Shown here in pieces: positions 54,415-64,000 of a stretch of 64,000 bases of DNA. The DNA is taken from contig JAJTWR010000332.1 of NCBI GenBank assembly GCA_021613335.1, forward strand, positions 2,497,501-2,561,500. Reading direction: 5' to 3'. Each line of letters starts with the position of its first letter. Position 1 is the stretch's first letter. This stretch comes from Whitmania pigra (taxonomy: Eukaryota > Annelida > Clitellata > Hirudinida > Haemopidae). Under the pieces are notes generated by a model. That model did no database searches and was not told the origin of the DNA. It saw only the letters and a program-made list of their open reading frames with translations. The translations under genes and the position numbers were made by a program.

Positions 54415-55752
54415 TTAAAATTCATAGAATCCCTCAAGCTGTAAGCAATTGATAGTATCATGGTTCAACCCATGCCTTTTACGTTCATATCGGTGAAAAT
54501 AACCCAATGGCGCGCAAATGTCTTTATTGTAACCTGTGAGATGCAAAAATTTTCCGGAATCAACAGGCATCGTCAGTTTAACTCCGAGGAAGTTCTCCTT
54601 CTTCAATGGCAACATAACTTTCAGAGACACATTCAGGGCATAGGAAGAATGTGATGCCTCCGTGAGCACCAACTTGGCAATTTCTTCATCTGAAAGGTCA
54701 TAGAAGTCTTCTTCTGGCATTGAATAGAAAAATAAATCCAAAAATGGGAACGTCCAAGAATATTTACGAATCCTCTTCTGTTTCTTATCAAAAATCTTCA
54801 TCCTATCTTTGCTCATGTGAAATTCTGGTATGAATGTGCTGGTATTTTGATCTTTAAAATACATTTTTCTTTCCCTTTTAAATATTGCTTTGAATCTTTT
54901 CAGGACCGAATAATCCACGCTAAAATCAACGTCGTCATCCCATGGTATAGGACGCTTGTCAAATCTGACATGTCCTAAAAGTGAACCGTAGTTCAAATAA
55001 TATTCCATACCTGATAAAGATGCAACGTGCTTGAAAAACTTGAGCAAGTGGCGCAAAACGTCATAATCTCGAGCCCTCATGTTCGGCATGAAACTTCGAA
55101 CGGAAGCTGAACAGATGTTTGTCGGTAAAATGCTTTCATTATATTTGTCACTGGGTTCAAAGAGCATCACAAGAGAGGGTTTCGTATATTCTGTGGACAA
55201 TCGTCCCTTGGTTCTGATTCCTCGAGTTGTGAAATTGAGGCTATCTTCATCGTTCTCTGGGTAGTAATAGTACTCGACGATGTTGTTTTCCAGGAGATAC
55301 TGAAGACACCTTTTGTTATCAGAAATGATTTTTGCCTGGTATTTCGCTTTACTTGGATTTTCTGTCGATGTCACTTGTGTTGGTGTCGACGATGAAAAAT
55401 AAACTTCAATGGTCGGTGTTGAGGTAGCAGTTGCGTTAGTTGTTAGAACTGTGTTAAGTTTTGTTCTCTCTTCGGAGCGAGTAATTGTATTCGTCCAAAT
55501 GGAGGATGAGAAAACTTGAGTGAAGCTTGTGACCAATAATTTGGTGCTTGTATCAAAGTTTTGTAATGCTTTAGTGCTCGTTGACAATTGTGACGGTATC
55601 GGGGATCCAGTGTGAGGAGTTGTACAATCATGACAGCCTTGCTGGTATAGATTGCGAAAGTACAAAATGCTTTCAACAAGCAAAAATGCGACTACAAACA
55701 ACAATATTTTCTGAAACTTCTTCCCATGACAAAAATTTACGTTTGTTGTCAT
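54415..55752 (-). CDS. LicD/fukutin-family type II membrane protein, copy B
   Basis: 445 aa from the ATG at 55752, intact, and over 80% identical by eye to the copy at 44727-46025. It has the same plan: N-terminal anchor ILLFVVAFLLVESILYF, Ser/Thr-rich stem, LicD domain with YYLNYGSLLGHVRF and PIPWDDDVDFSVDY, and a C-terminal KRHGLNHD segment. The stem holds an extra stretch of about 14 residues (QQGCHDCTTPHTGSPIP) with two cysteines that copy A lacks. The DDDVD motif is the usual LicD form. Inferred role: Golgi or ER transfer of a phospho-linked group to a glycan or lipid; substrate unknown. No disabling change is seen, so both paralogues may be active. Confidence 0.87.
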   Translation of the reverse strand: MTTNVNFCHGKKFQKILLFVVAFLLVESILYFRNLYQQGCHDCTTPHTGSPIPSQLSTSTKALQNFDTSTKLLVTSFTQVFSSSIWTNTITRSEERTKLNTVLTTNATATSTPTIEVYFSSSTPTQVTSTENPSKAKYQAKIISDNKRCLQYLLENNIVEYYYYPENDEDSLNFTTRGIRTKGRLSTEYTKPSLVMLFEPSDKYNESILPTNICSASVRSFMPNMRARDYDVLRHLLKFFKHVASLSGMEYYLNYGSLLGHVRFDKRPIPWDDDVDFSVDYSVLKRFKAIFKRERKMYFKDQNTSTFIPEFHMSKDRMKIFDKKQKRIRKYSWTFPFLDLFFYSMPEEDFYDLSDEEIAKLVLTEASHSSYALNVSLKVMLPLKKENFLGVKLTMPVDSGKFLHLTGYNKDICAPLGYFHRYERKRHGLNHDTINCLQLEGFYEF

Positions 55753-56340
55753 GGTAATTTATTTGGATCTCACCTGCCAATAAAATGTCATTTTTTGGTA
55801 ATAAAAGTAATTCGATGTTTTCTTGATTATTTGATTTAATAAAATTGTTGATAGTTATTTGACCTTATTATATTATTTAATAATATTTTTAATTAATTAA
55901 TTGTCCTTTTTTGCAAGGAGAAGTAACTAAAGAAAGGATCGCTGCTTGTTAAGTTAAAAAAAATTATGAAATTATAAAGTTTCACTTAATAATTAAAAAC
56001 CATCGTCAAAACAAGGTGACAAAACTGACTAGTCAGCAATATTTTGTTATTAATTCTTAAAATATTCCTCAAATTTCCTTATTATTTCCATTTTTACGAC
56101 CAGTGAAATCAGAAAAGTACGATCTTGATGCTATCCATGATAACGTTGGCAAAATATTTTTATTTTCAGTGAAATTGGTCTCATTAACAGAAAGATAAAG
56201 TCCCTATGAGAGTTAAATGTTTACTTCAAACAAAAACAAGTCGAACATATATTTGTCGGAAATTATTAGTAGAATTAATATGATAATTAATACAGGCATA
56301 CACAGCACACTCATCAGTTTATCGTACAAGTTTGTTCAGA

Positions 56341-56450
56341 GGGCAGCGTGCCTGCGATCGCCAGTAAAAGCGACAATGGTTACGTGTGGTGTTCGCGACT
56401 TGCAGTAACACAAAGCGACACTTGGATGCAGCGCTATACAAATGGTTGAG
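56341..56450 (+). mobile_element. SINE-like repeat, copy 2
   Basis: Shares ordered blocks with 10351-10484: CCTGCGATCGCCAGTAA, GGTTACGTGT, GTGTTCGCGAC (B-box-like) and a GCGCTATACAAATGGTTG end. It lies in the 5' flank of LicD copy B and is missing from the same place in copy A. Confidence 0.6.
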
Positions 56451-56554
56451 CTATACAAAAAAATAATATCAAAAAATTCACTAACGGAAACTATTAACAG
56501 TTGTTTAAAAACTTAGCAATTTAATCGTTGTTTAGTAGCTTATCATTAAAACTA

Positions 56555-57537
56555 ATGATATTTTTCTTAACTTCAACATATCCTTCCATCAATACGCTGA
56601 TGACACAAGTCTTTTCTCTATTCTCTCCAGCCATAGCATCTCAGATCAACTCGAGAATTTTCGGAAATGCACGGGTTCCATCAATGATTGGCATCTCGTT
56701 AACTTTCTCCAACTGAATCCTCAGAAATCTGAAATTATGTTCATTGGCACACCCGCTCGCCTGAAAACTCTGTCGCCTCCTCTTTCTATAAGCATCGATG
56801 ACACCCTCCCTCCTTCCTTCCTCTACTACCCTCAAGCTCCTTGGTGTTATTTTGATTCACACCTCACCTTTAAAGAACATTCCGCTTCTATTATCAAATT
56901 CTGAAATCATCTCATCTGGGCGATCCGGCATATCCGCTTTCATTCATATCCGCATATACTTTCCGTTGATATAACTTTCGCCCTTGCATGCTGCCTTGTT
57001 CTCTCTCGCCTAGACTATCGTAACTCTCTTCTTTATGGCACATCTGCTTCTTTAATTGAATCCTTACAACGCGTCCAAAACAAGCTTACAACGCGTCCAA
57101 AACAAGCTTGCCAAGCTTGTTTTCCTCAACCCTATCCTCAATAGCATGGACCCTCTGAAGAAATTTTACTGGTTGCCGATCCATAGTCGTATCACTTTCA
57201 AAATTGCCTTCATGACATATCACACTCTAACAACATCCAACCCACCTTATCTCCATAACCTACTAGATCGCCGCCAAACACCTGGTCTTCGTCAGCCACT
57301 CAACTTCACCAATCGGTACATAAATCATCCCATCCAAACAGAGGCTTCTCGTACGCCTCTCCAGCTGTCTGGAACAAACTCCTTCCCAATGTCAGAGCCC
57401 AGCCATCCCTGGAGCTCTTCAAGCGCCACCTGAAGACCCATCTCTTCAGGACATCATGGGACAGCGAAGACACAAGGCGCCTCTGAAGCTACGCACATGG
57501 CGCTTTATAAATTAATTGATTATTATTATTATTATAC
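56555..57537 (+). mobile_element. 5'-truncated LINE inserted in duplicate B
   Basis: The insertion interrupts homology between the two LicD blocks: copy A continues directly from the AGCTTATCATTAAAACTA segment to a CTCCTGTCATT segment that in copy B resumes at about 57537. Coding pieces (+ strand) are HQYADDTSLFSILSS, DWHLVNFLQLNPQKSEIMF, LSRLDYRNSLLYG, VQNKLAKLVFLNP, FYWLPIHSRITFKIAF and, in another frame, SPAVWNKLLPNVRAQPSL with FKRHLKTHLF. Several frameshifts are present. It ends GCGCTTTATAAATTAATTG plus an ATT tail (57520-57537). A 23 bp direct duplication (ACGCGTCCAAAACAAGCTT) occurs at 57067-57110. CR1/L2-like group. Confidence 0.88.
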
Positions 57538-57985
57538 TCCCGCTCTTGTCATTGCATTTAAGTACTTTCCATAAAGAAATAATTTTCATTCTCACATATT
57601 CTTAAGCGTTCATATTTAAGACACTTCTTTTCTTGAAAGTCATCAAACAAATGAACTCTCACCTTGTTATTGAAATAATGAACAGGTAATTTCCACAGGT
57701 AAATACAAGTTGCATCAATAACTAAATGTAGTTGTACTAAATTGATGTTGGTTTCGTACAACAGAACATAATTAAGCAAGCCGAAATATTCAAATCAGTT
57801 TTGCTCATGCACTCAGAAGTGATCGAAAGTACTCCTCTATTGATTTAGCTTGATGTCACTGGAACCCTAACAAGTTAGCCAAAGTTCTGTTGATTTAGCG
57901 TCATTAGTCGACCAAGGTTCTAACAAGATGATTCTCGATATGCTAATGAGCTCCAAACCAAGATTTACCGAGATTTGTTCTCAAA

Positions 57986-58560
57986 TCCAACTTTTGATAT
58001 GAGAAGAAATTCAAATGAGTTTGATGGCAAACGCATAATTAAAGCAATAAACAGGTCGCTTAGGAAATGCACGAGTAAACACGCATTGGAGTAGTTGACG
58101 CATAACTTCTAAGAAACAAATTCAAGAGATCATCACATTCTGAACTCTACTTATGAATGGAACGAAAGTTTATTGGCACTCTTCAATTAAAATCTAAAGC
58201 AATAAAGATTAAATTATTTGAAAGTATTATTCGGAAGCCTTATCAACATTTAACGATTCGTAACTTAAAATAGACAAATCAATCACATAAGAACCAAATG
58301 TTCGTCTGTCATTTGATGAAACTTGGAGGAAAAAGTTGTTAAAGTCACTTCGAAGTTGTCTTTCAAGACTTCAAACAGGGGTATTAACGTAGAGTATAAT
58401 CGGTCATTGGGGAGAATTTTCAGGAACTGATTGATTTATAATATATTTTATTCTAATTTGCATCTTTCAAAGAAGTGTCTTAAATATGAACCAGGGCCAG
58501 AATATTTGGCACCCTCGACAAACTTATTTAATTGATTTTGTCTTTCACAATTTAATGCTA
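57986..58560. other. Spacer
   Basis: No gene or clear repeat could be recognised. Confidence 0.4.
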
Positions 58561-58584
58561 TGTTTTAATACTTATTTACATTCA

Positions 58585-59510
58585 ATATTCTATACTATAT
58601 ATGTATATATAACGATATATTGCTGCCATTGTCATAGCCCTGACCGCGTAAATTTTCGATAGAAGCATCTCTTCTAACTGCTGAAGGATAGCTTCAGTCA
58701 TACCAGTACTAGTTGTTTCCTTTAGAGGTACAAAACCCAAGAAATGTTCTTTTACTGCTGCAATCTTATTTTTTGGATTTGGAATCACATCCACAAAGCA
58801 AGTGATTATGGCCATTTGTTCAACATGGCTAGCATCTGGTGTGCAATCTAGAATTATGGAAAAATACTTAGCACCACGAGAAGAGGCTAGAATTTTTTGT
58901 TTGATTGCATTAGATAAAAGTTGAATAAGTTCATTCTGTATGTCTTTATCTAGATAATGCACATGTGTACTACCGTCTCTAATCTTTCGAGGATGACCAT
59001 CCATAAGTGGATCAAATGCTAGAAATTCCACAAATTTCAATAAGTTCCCCTTATCAGAAGTGTTCAGTTTCTCATGTTTTCCCCGAAAAGAAAGATTTTG
59101 CATAACAAGAACTCTAACTAAAGCAATCAGTCGTTTCAAGATTTGTTGCCAATACTGTTGTTATTTTTTAATGAGACGCAAATGTTCGGCATCAATTGTT
59201 TTCATGTGTAGCAGTCGCAACTCAAAGTTCTTTCCATGACTGAAAATTCGCTAGATGTTCATCACTTTTCTCATGCCCTGACAGAATTGCGGAAATGTTT
59301 TTTCAATCATGCGAACCTTTATCAGAAAGAGATGACGCAGCCATCGTGCTACTGGTAAACACATTGCAGCAGAAGCAATAAACAGAGTCGTTACTTACCG
59401 AATACTGCAGCCAATGTCTGCGAATAACTTCGCCATTTACAAGCCTGTGGTTGTAATGAATTGTTGATAATTTTCTTCGCATGCTGTCCTTAGGAGAATC
59501 GCACTACTCA
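58585..59510 (-). pseudogene. ZMYM1-like hAT transposase pseudogene (TTF zinc finger + DUF4371)
   Basis: Read on the reverse strand: RLVNGEVIRRHWLQYS, DSVYCFCCNVF and ILSGHEKSDEHL form a TTF-type zinc finger. After frameshifts, RLIALVRVLVMQNLSFRGKH, DKDIQNELIQLLSNAIK, AKYFSIILDCTPDASHVEQM and FLGFVPLKETTSTGMTEAIL form the start of the DUF4371/hAT domain. RGQGYDNGSN then appears in another frame (about 58610). The rest of the catalytic domain is missing, cut at an AT-rich end near 58590. Frameshifts and a premature stop show it is dead. The longest open block is 58582-59139. Confidence 0.85.
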
Positions 59511-59759
59511 ACTTGTTCTGGTCCATGTTCTGTCAACATTTGTCGCATATGATCATCAAATTTGGTCCAAGTAGCAGTATCTCCATAGTCAACATATAAA
59601 CCAGTGAAATTATCGGTTTTGTTTCTTGGTGCGTACCGTCACCGTGCATTTTGTGTGGTGCAGACTCTATTGATATAGTCATATCCTCGGATTCCTCCAC
59701 TTCCTTGTCTATTTCGGCTTGATTAACTCATCTGGACTATCTGCGTCTCTGTGCGGTGT

Positions 59760-59767
59760 ACATAGAT
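59760..59767 (+). repeat. Left 8 bp target-site duplication (ACATAGAT)
   Basis: Identical to 61689-61696. The two copies immediately flank the CAGCG...CGCTG ends of the hAT element, as expected for hAT integration. Confidence 0.85.
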
Positions 59768-60129
59768 CAGCGATTCTCAATTGGTGGTAAACAAACTTAA
59801 AGAAGCCTGTGTCTTGTTGGAAAAGAAATTGTAGACGCAGCATAATCTCACATAAACTATTATACGATTCTATACATTTGACCCACAAGGTTAAGCGACC
59901 TGGCGGAGAAATCATTTTTCGCTATGTCGCTGATTCGACGAACTCCCCTTGTGCATTACCACGAACCTCTTCTTTTAACTGTGAACTAGCGTGAGCAAAT
60001 TGGTTTAGGTAAATTAGGAAAAACATTTTTTCTTTCGGATTCTACATTATTTTCCTCAACGAAGGCTAGTAAGTTTGGCAACACGTCTGCTTTATGTTTA
60101 TCTAACTTATTTCAAAAATATTACATCGA

Positions 60130-60196
60130 ACTGTTAACCAGCCGTCCTTCAGAAGGCTAGCATGATGATTAGGCGCTACATAAATACCTTGTACCA
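60130..60196 (+). repeat. Possible SINE tail fragment
   Basis: AGGCGCTACATAAATACCTTG resembles the 3' end shared by the two SINE copies in this window (GCGCTATA(T/C)AAATGGT). Only the tail region is recognisable. Confidence 0.3.
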
Positions 60197-60310
60197 AAAA
60201 AGGTAATCAAACATACAAAAAATATTGGAAAGACCAAACATTAAATTGTCATTAACAAAGCAATATAAAAGAGTGTGAAATTCAAAACTTCCTTTTACAT
60301 TCATTTCATC

Positions 60311-61268
60311 ATGGGGAAGAAAGCAGGTTTGACATAAGTAGAAAGAGGATAACTTAAGGTCATTAGGAAGGCAAAGTATTCAATAAGAAAGATTGCAAAT
60401 GAGTTGAATAGGTCAAGAACTGTCATCAAATGTTTTTTGAATGATCCAGACTCATATGGGAAGAAGTACAAGGGCGGAAGACCGAAAAAACTCTCGAATC
60501 AGATTCAGAGACGTTTCATCAGGGAGGCTTCACGAGGAGAATATTCGTGTAAACAGCTAATAGATAAGCTGGATTTGGATGTTAGGACATGTTAGGACAC
60601 CCTGCAACTATCTTAATTCAAGTGGACAACTGAAGTACGAAATACGAAAGCGAGCTCCAGCGTTGAAAGTCCATCACAAGAAAAAATGCCTCCTCTGGTC
60701 AACTACAACGAAAAACGGAAACGCGTAATTTTCACAGAAGAAAAACGTTCAACCTTGATGGGCCAGATGGTTTTAAATACTACTGGCATGATCTCAGAAA
60801 AGAAAGAGATGTTTTTTTTTTTAGCAGAAAACATGGAGGAGGTTTTGTGATGGTCTGGGGAGGAATTTCAGCATTTGGGAGGACTGAACTGGTGCTTTTG
60901 AAAGGGAGGCAAGACTCTCAGAAATACATCAAAATGCTCAAGGATCATCTCCTTCATTTTGCTGAAACAAAACAACATGAATTTGAGCAAGATAATGCTC
61001 CCATTCATGTTTCCAAGGCAACCAGAGCATTTTTCCAGGAGTCCAACATGCAAGTGATGGACTAGTCTGCATGTTCACCCGATTTGAATCCGATTAAAAA
61101 TGTCTGGGGCCTTCTTTGAAGATCAGTTTATGGCAATGGACAGCAATATGACAGAGAAAATTATTTGAAAGAAGCGATTTGAAACGCCTGGAGAAATTTG
61201 GATGAAAACATCATCAAAGCACTGAACTTCTCCATGAAAAATAGGTGCATAGATATTATCTCTAAGTA
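60311..61268 (+). pseudogene. Tc1/mariner-family transposase pseudogene (Tc3-like)
   Basis: It starts at ATG 60311 (MGKKAGLT) and shows a helix-turn-helix part (KAKYSIRKIANELNRSRTVI), GGRPKKLS, then the DDE domain: FNLDGPDGFKYYWHD, GGGFVMVWGGISAFGRTEL, HEFEQDNAPIHVSKAT and CSPDLNPIKNVWGLL. Early stops (after MGKKAGLT and VERG), a break after LDVRTC, frameshifts at 60600-60750 and a TAG in the SPDLNPI region make it inactive. The right flank (61320-61385) contains TTTGTAAAGTGTCGTAATAT, a possible inverted-repeat end; a matching left end is only weakly visible near 60210. Confidence 0.9.
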
Positions 61269-61688
61269 AGGAGGAATGACATCTTATTGAAACAATATTT
61301 CATTTAGTTTTAAATAAAGCATTTTGCCAAAATACTGAAATTCATGAGTTTTTTTGTAAAGTGTCGTAATATTTCTATGCAAAAAAAAATGGATTTTTTT
61401 GGGGATATGCGCTTAATTTTTGATCAGAGTGAAAAATATATACGAACTATATTCTTTAAGGATATTATACAGTTCTTCTAAATTTGAGCTTCGTACGATA
61501 ATTTAAACTTAAGTTATTACAACAAATGGGAACTATCGTTGAATTTTTTTCTAGAACTGTAGTTTAACCCAAAATATATTTTTTATAATATTAAAAAATT
61601 CCCTTGAATTCTTAGTGCCTCAGGCGACCACTGGCAAAAACGTCAAGCAACACCCATGGGGTCGCGACCCACAGGTTGAGAACCGCTG

Positions 61689-61696
61689 ACATAGAT
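61689..61696 (+). repeat. Right 8 bp target-site duplication (ACATAGAT)
   Basis: Second copy of the duplication described at 59760-59767. Confidence 0.85.
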
Positions 61697-62087
61697 ACTT
61701 TAACAACGAGTCTCCTTGTCTTGTTACGTCCAGCGGATAAAATGCAGTAATATTGCAATAAAACAAAAAATATTAACGTAAAAAAACTACACAATTTAAT
61801 TCCATTTTTAAAGGTCGGCCACTCCACTGAAAACTTATTCAAACAATTGCGGCAATTTTTAAATATTTCTATTTCTACGTTTCTTTTATTTCCGACCCCA
61901 GAAATCTGCCTAGGCGGACGCCTAATTCGCTTATGGTTAAACCTGCCCTCCTCTTAGATCCTCGATGAGCCAGTCAAGGCTTATAGACTTGTCAGTCCTC
62001 TCTGTAGAGAGGGAATTTGCCCATGGACTGAATTTTGAAATAGTTACAAAAAAAAAAAAGGAAAAAGTGGGGAGAGTTTGTAAATTT
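61697..62087. other. Spacer after the hAT element
   Basis: No gene recognised. ATTCCATTTTTAAAGGTCGG and related sequence may be remains of the older hAT into which the 1.9 kb element inserted, but this could not be shown. Confidence 0.3.
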
Positions 62088-62545
62088 CTAACCGATTTGA
62101 TTGTAAAAATACTTGATAGCTTTTCGAAAACTTAACGGAGTTTAATGGATTATTAGCGACCAAGAGTGGGGGGCAATAACAGTTGGTAGGCCGCTGTGAT
62201 AATCCTGTTAATTGTAAATCAGGTTTTTCAAAGTGTTTATTATTTTGCATTAATACTGCATATTTTGTCTTTATAAAGACTCCTTAATATAAAAAATTAG
62301 ATATTTACTTTCACATTAAATGTGCTTATATTAAACGAAATTGGTCGATAGCGATTGCTTCTAATTTGAATCTAATTTTTGAATTTTGTTTGCATTATTA
62401 TGTCAAATAAATTCTAAAAAGGAAATATTAATTGTTTCCACTAAAATTGTTTCGCGTGTGAAGTAACTAATTTCAATTTTGCCATGAATTTCTTATAAGG
62501 TAATTTAATAAATGAATTATCCAGTAATAAGTAGATTGAAGAGAA
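62088..62545 (+). repeat. Dispersed repeat, copy 2 (partner at 51712-52288)
   Basis: Same orientation and order of blocks as the partner copy, lacking about 100 bp in the middle and with an extra G in the GAGTGGGGG run. It is not accompanied by the GGGCTATTTTG terminal motifs nor by the hAT fragment. Confidence 0.88.
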
Positions 62546-63435
62546 AGGGTAAAGATACAAAGACAGTAGCAAAATCAGTAATCAGTAATTCGAGAAATGT
62601 TTCGAAATTGTACCGAACCTCCTGTTCTATATGAAGCAATTTGCAACCGATTTTGGCACAGAGATGAATCCGCTAGACGTTTAAGTTACGGTTGATATGT
62701 AATACGAGATATTTAATCGTCACGTGAGATGCCATCAAACAAATTATCGTAAGTAGGATTGCGATTTTCCACATCCCAACAGCTTGAGGACCCTTTTGGA
62801 AATTATTCTTGAGTGAATTGCGATTCAAATACTCAAATTTTGTTTTCCAAAATTCAAATTTTGTCACTAGAGTTTAGTTTCCATAAAAATAATTCCATAA
62901 ACCAATGCGCTTGATATCGAGTAATAAATAACATTGATCGTAATAGCGTTACTTTGCTTAGCAATTCAGTTTTTTGAACGTAACTACATCCACTCTTATC
63001 GGTCTGTTTGTTTACATTGAAACTTGTTATAAACACGATTCCTCCATTTATTTACATTTATTTGTAGTGTTTTAAGATGACTAATATCTTTGTTATAAAT
63101 CACCCCTTTTTTTAATGTAAGTATCCAAATTTCGATAGTCTTATTTTATGGTTCCATTGAATCTGAATGTAACCAGGCATAATCATAGTCTTTGAAATCA
63201 TAGATGTTACAACATCATGGCTAACAAGCTTAAAGAGGAATTACATTTACTCCTTGTCCTGATATCAATTTAACCAGATATGGGGTAAATACCTGTACTA
63301 TATAAATCGACCTGGGATCTCGCCCCTGGTACATTTTAGCCCGGGTTTAACCGGAAAATGCCGTGAATCGTAAAATATATCCACGTTATCGTAAAGGCTG
63401 TCATTTGGTGAAATAAAATCATCAGGCATTAGTTA
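62546..63435. other. Gene-poor spacer
   Basis: AT-rich, no supportable feature. Short open frames lack recognisable similarity. Confidence 0.4.
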
Positions 63436-63516
63436 CAGGAGCTCTTGCAAGCGGCCGGAATTTGAACTCCCAACGAAGCCGCACCAAAGCCTTAATCACT
63501 CGCCTATCGACGCCTG
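63436..63516 (-). mobile_element. tRNA-like (Leu/Ser type) SINE head or tRNA pseudogene
   Basis: On the reverse strand GGCGTCGATAGGCGAGTGAT then TAAGGCTTTGG matches the 5' half of type II tRNAs (A box about 63491-63504), and GGGAGTTCAAATTCCGGCC gives a near-canonical B box (about 63452-63470). The acceptor ends do not pair well (GGCGTCG against GGCCGC) and no clear anticodon arm is seen. It is therefore a SINE head or pseudogene rather than a working tRNA gene. Confidence 0.55.
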
Positions 63517-64000
63517 GTAATAATAATTCATAATAACTGATCATAATAAATAAAAATCATCCAATTCTTGGGGCAACGTTGTGGAATGGCACACTGCTAT
63601 TAAGTTATACATGCGAAGAAGTTTCCACATTCTTTGGCAGAAATCCTTCCGAATGCACTTCGATATTTAGAACTCTCTTTCACTATCACAGATGGGCTTA
63701 AATACACCCCAGCTTTGTCAAGGCTTCAGCTCGGCAGTTGTGGCACACCTTCCAGAATGAAAGGGTCTTCCTTTAAAGACACCTATAAAGTTCTTCACAT
63801 ATTCTTCAACGACTCTATTTCCATCGCTGCCTCCTCATGTAAATGGATCTAATTTCAGTTTTCCCAGGGGTAAGCCCTCTCGAAATTTGAAGAGATGACT
63901 TTTTCTAGCCTAGAATCTGGGAGTGGCCAACAGCCAATCAGGGTACAGGATTGCTCCTGCAAATTTCAAACGACCACCCATCCTTTAAGCACCGCGTCCT
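63517..64000. other. End of window, unassigned
   Basis: The ORF at 63634-63852 and its overlapping frames show no recognisable domain. The text could be a decayed LINE 3' region, but no diagnostic motif was found. Confidence 0.3.

Larger units (their letters stand above)
53810..57985. repeat. Segmental duplication, copy B (LicD block with later insertions)
   Basis: Aligns with 44140-46830 across the gene and both flanks. It is about 1.4 kb longer, mainly because a LINE (about 56555-57537) and a SINE (56341-56450) are absent from copy A at the matching places. Confidence 0.85.
59768..61688. mobile_element. hAT element with intact ends, carrying a nested Tc1/mariner
   Basis: The left end is CAGCGATTCTCAATTGGTGG and the right end, read on the reverse strand, is CAGCGGTTCTCAACCTGTGG followed by GTCGCGACCC, which is the typical end of Charlie-like hAT elements in animals. 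Perfect ACATAGAT 8 bp target duplications flank it. Total length is 1921 bp. No hAT transposase lies inside; the interior is mostly a Tc1/mariner pseudogene (60311-61265), so the hAT itself is non-autonomous and older than the Tc1 insertion. The element sits outside and next to the ZMYM1-like hAT pseudogene. Confidence 0.85.

Noticed and set aside
61378..61400. Poly(A) run as a retrotransposon tail
   Set aside because: Short A9 run in AT-rich DNA next to the Tc1/mariner right flank; no retroelement ends there.

Overview
The window is nuclear DNA from an animal. It is AT-rich, genes are split by short GT-AG introns, and gene-sized blocks are separated by decayed LINEs, SINEs, hAT and Tc1/mariner elements and long ATT arrays. 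The gene content (a Brambleberry/Kar5-family nuclear-fusion protein, BBS10, a copine, a CHD8-type chromatin remodeler, an OSGIN flavoprotein and LicD/fukutin-like transferases) fits a bilaterian invertebrate with ciliated cells. A lophotrochozoan such as a mollusc or annelid is my best guess, but no species can be fixed from the sequence alone. Exon models below were built by hand from splice sites and reading-frame phase; all phases close, but no transcript evidence was available.

Layout. 1-2019: intergenic with GAT-rich simple repeat. 2020-4670 (+): six-exon Brambleberry-like gene. 4750-6717 (+): intronless BBS10-like chaperonin gene starting only 79 bp after the previous stop. 7393-13113 (-): 14-exon copine, convergent with BBS10, with SINE and minisatellite in an intron. 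13.2-18.2 kb: gene-poor block with a LINE fragment, a hAT remnant and a 1.07 kb element with about 190 bp terminal inverted repeats. 18297-30987 (+): CHD8-like remodeler, 33 coding exons, about 2549 aa. 31-38 kb: gene-poor, with a LINE fragment, a long ATT array and a tRNA-like SINE. 38375-43499 (+): seven-exon OSGIN-like flavoprotein. 44727-46025 (-) and 54415-55752 (-): two intact LicD-family type II membrane proteins made by a segmental duplication whose flanks still align. Between them lie a 340 bp ATT array, a 2.6 kb degenerate LINE, and a 2.4 kb degenerate DNA element whose ends carry a GGGCTATTTTG motif in opposite orientations. 56.5-64 kb: mobile-element graveyard, including a 5'-truncated LINE inside the second LicD duplicate, a ZMYM1-like hAT pseudogene, and a hAT element with perfect 8 bp target duplications that contains a Tc1/mariner pseudogene.

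The host genes do not form one pathway. Shared themes are nuclear and ciliary cell biology (Brambleberry, BBS10, CHD8), calcium-dependent membrane binding (copine), redox/growth control (OSGIN) and glycan modification (LicD pair). The most notable points are the very close Brambleberry-BBS10 pair, a candidate alternative last exon that would remove both BRK domains from the CHD8-like protein, two PPxY motifs in a proline-rich copine tail, the LicD duplication that can be dated relative to LINE and SINE insertions, and two element types built on short inverted or tandem terminal motifs.
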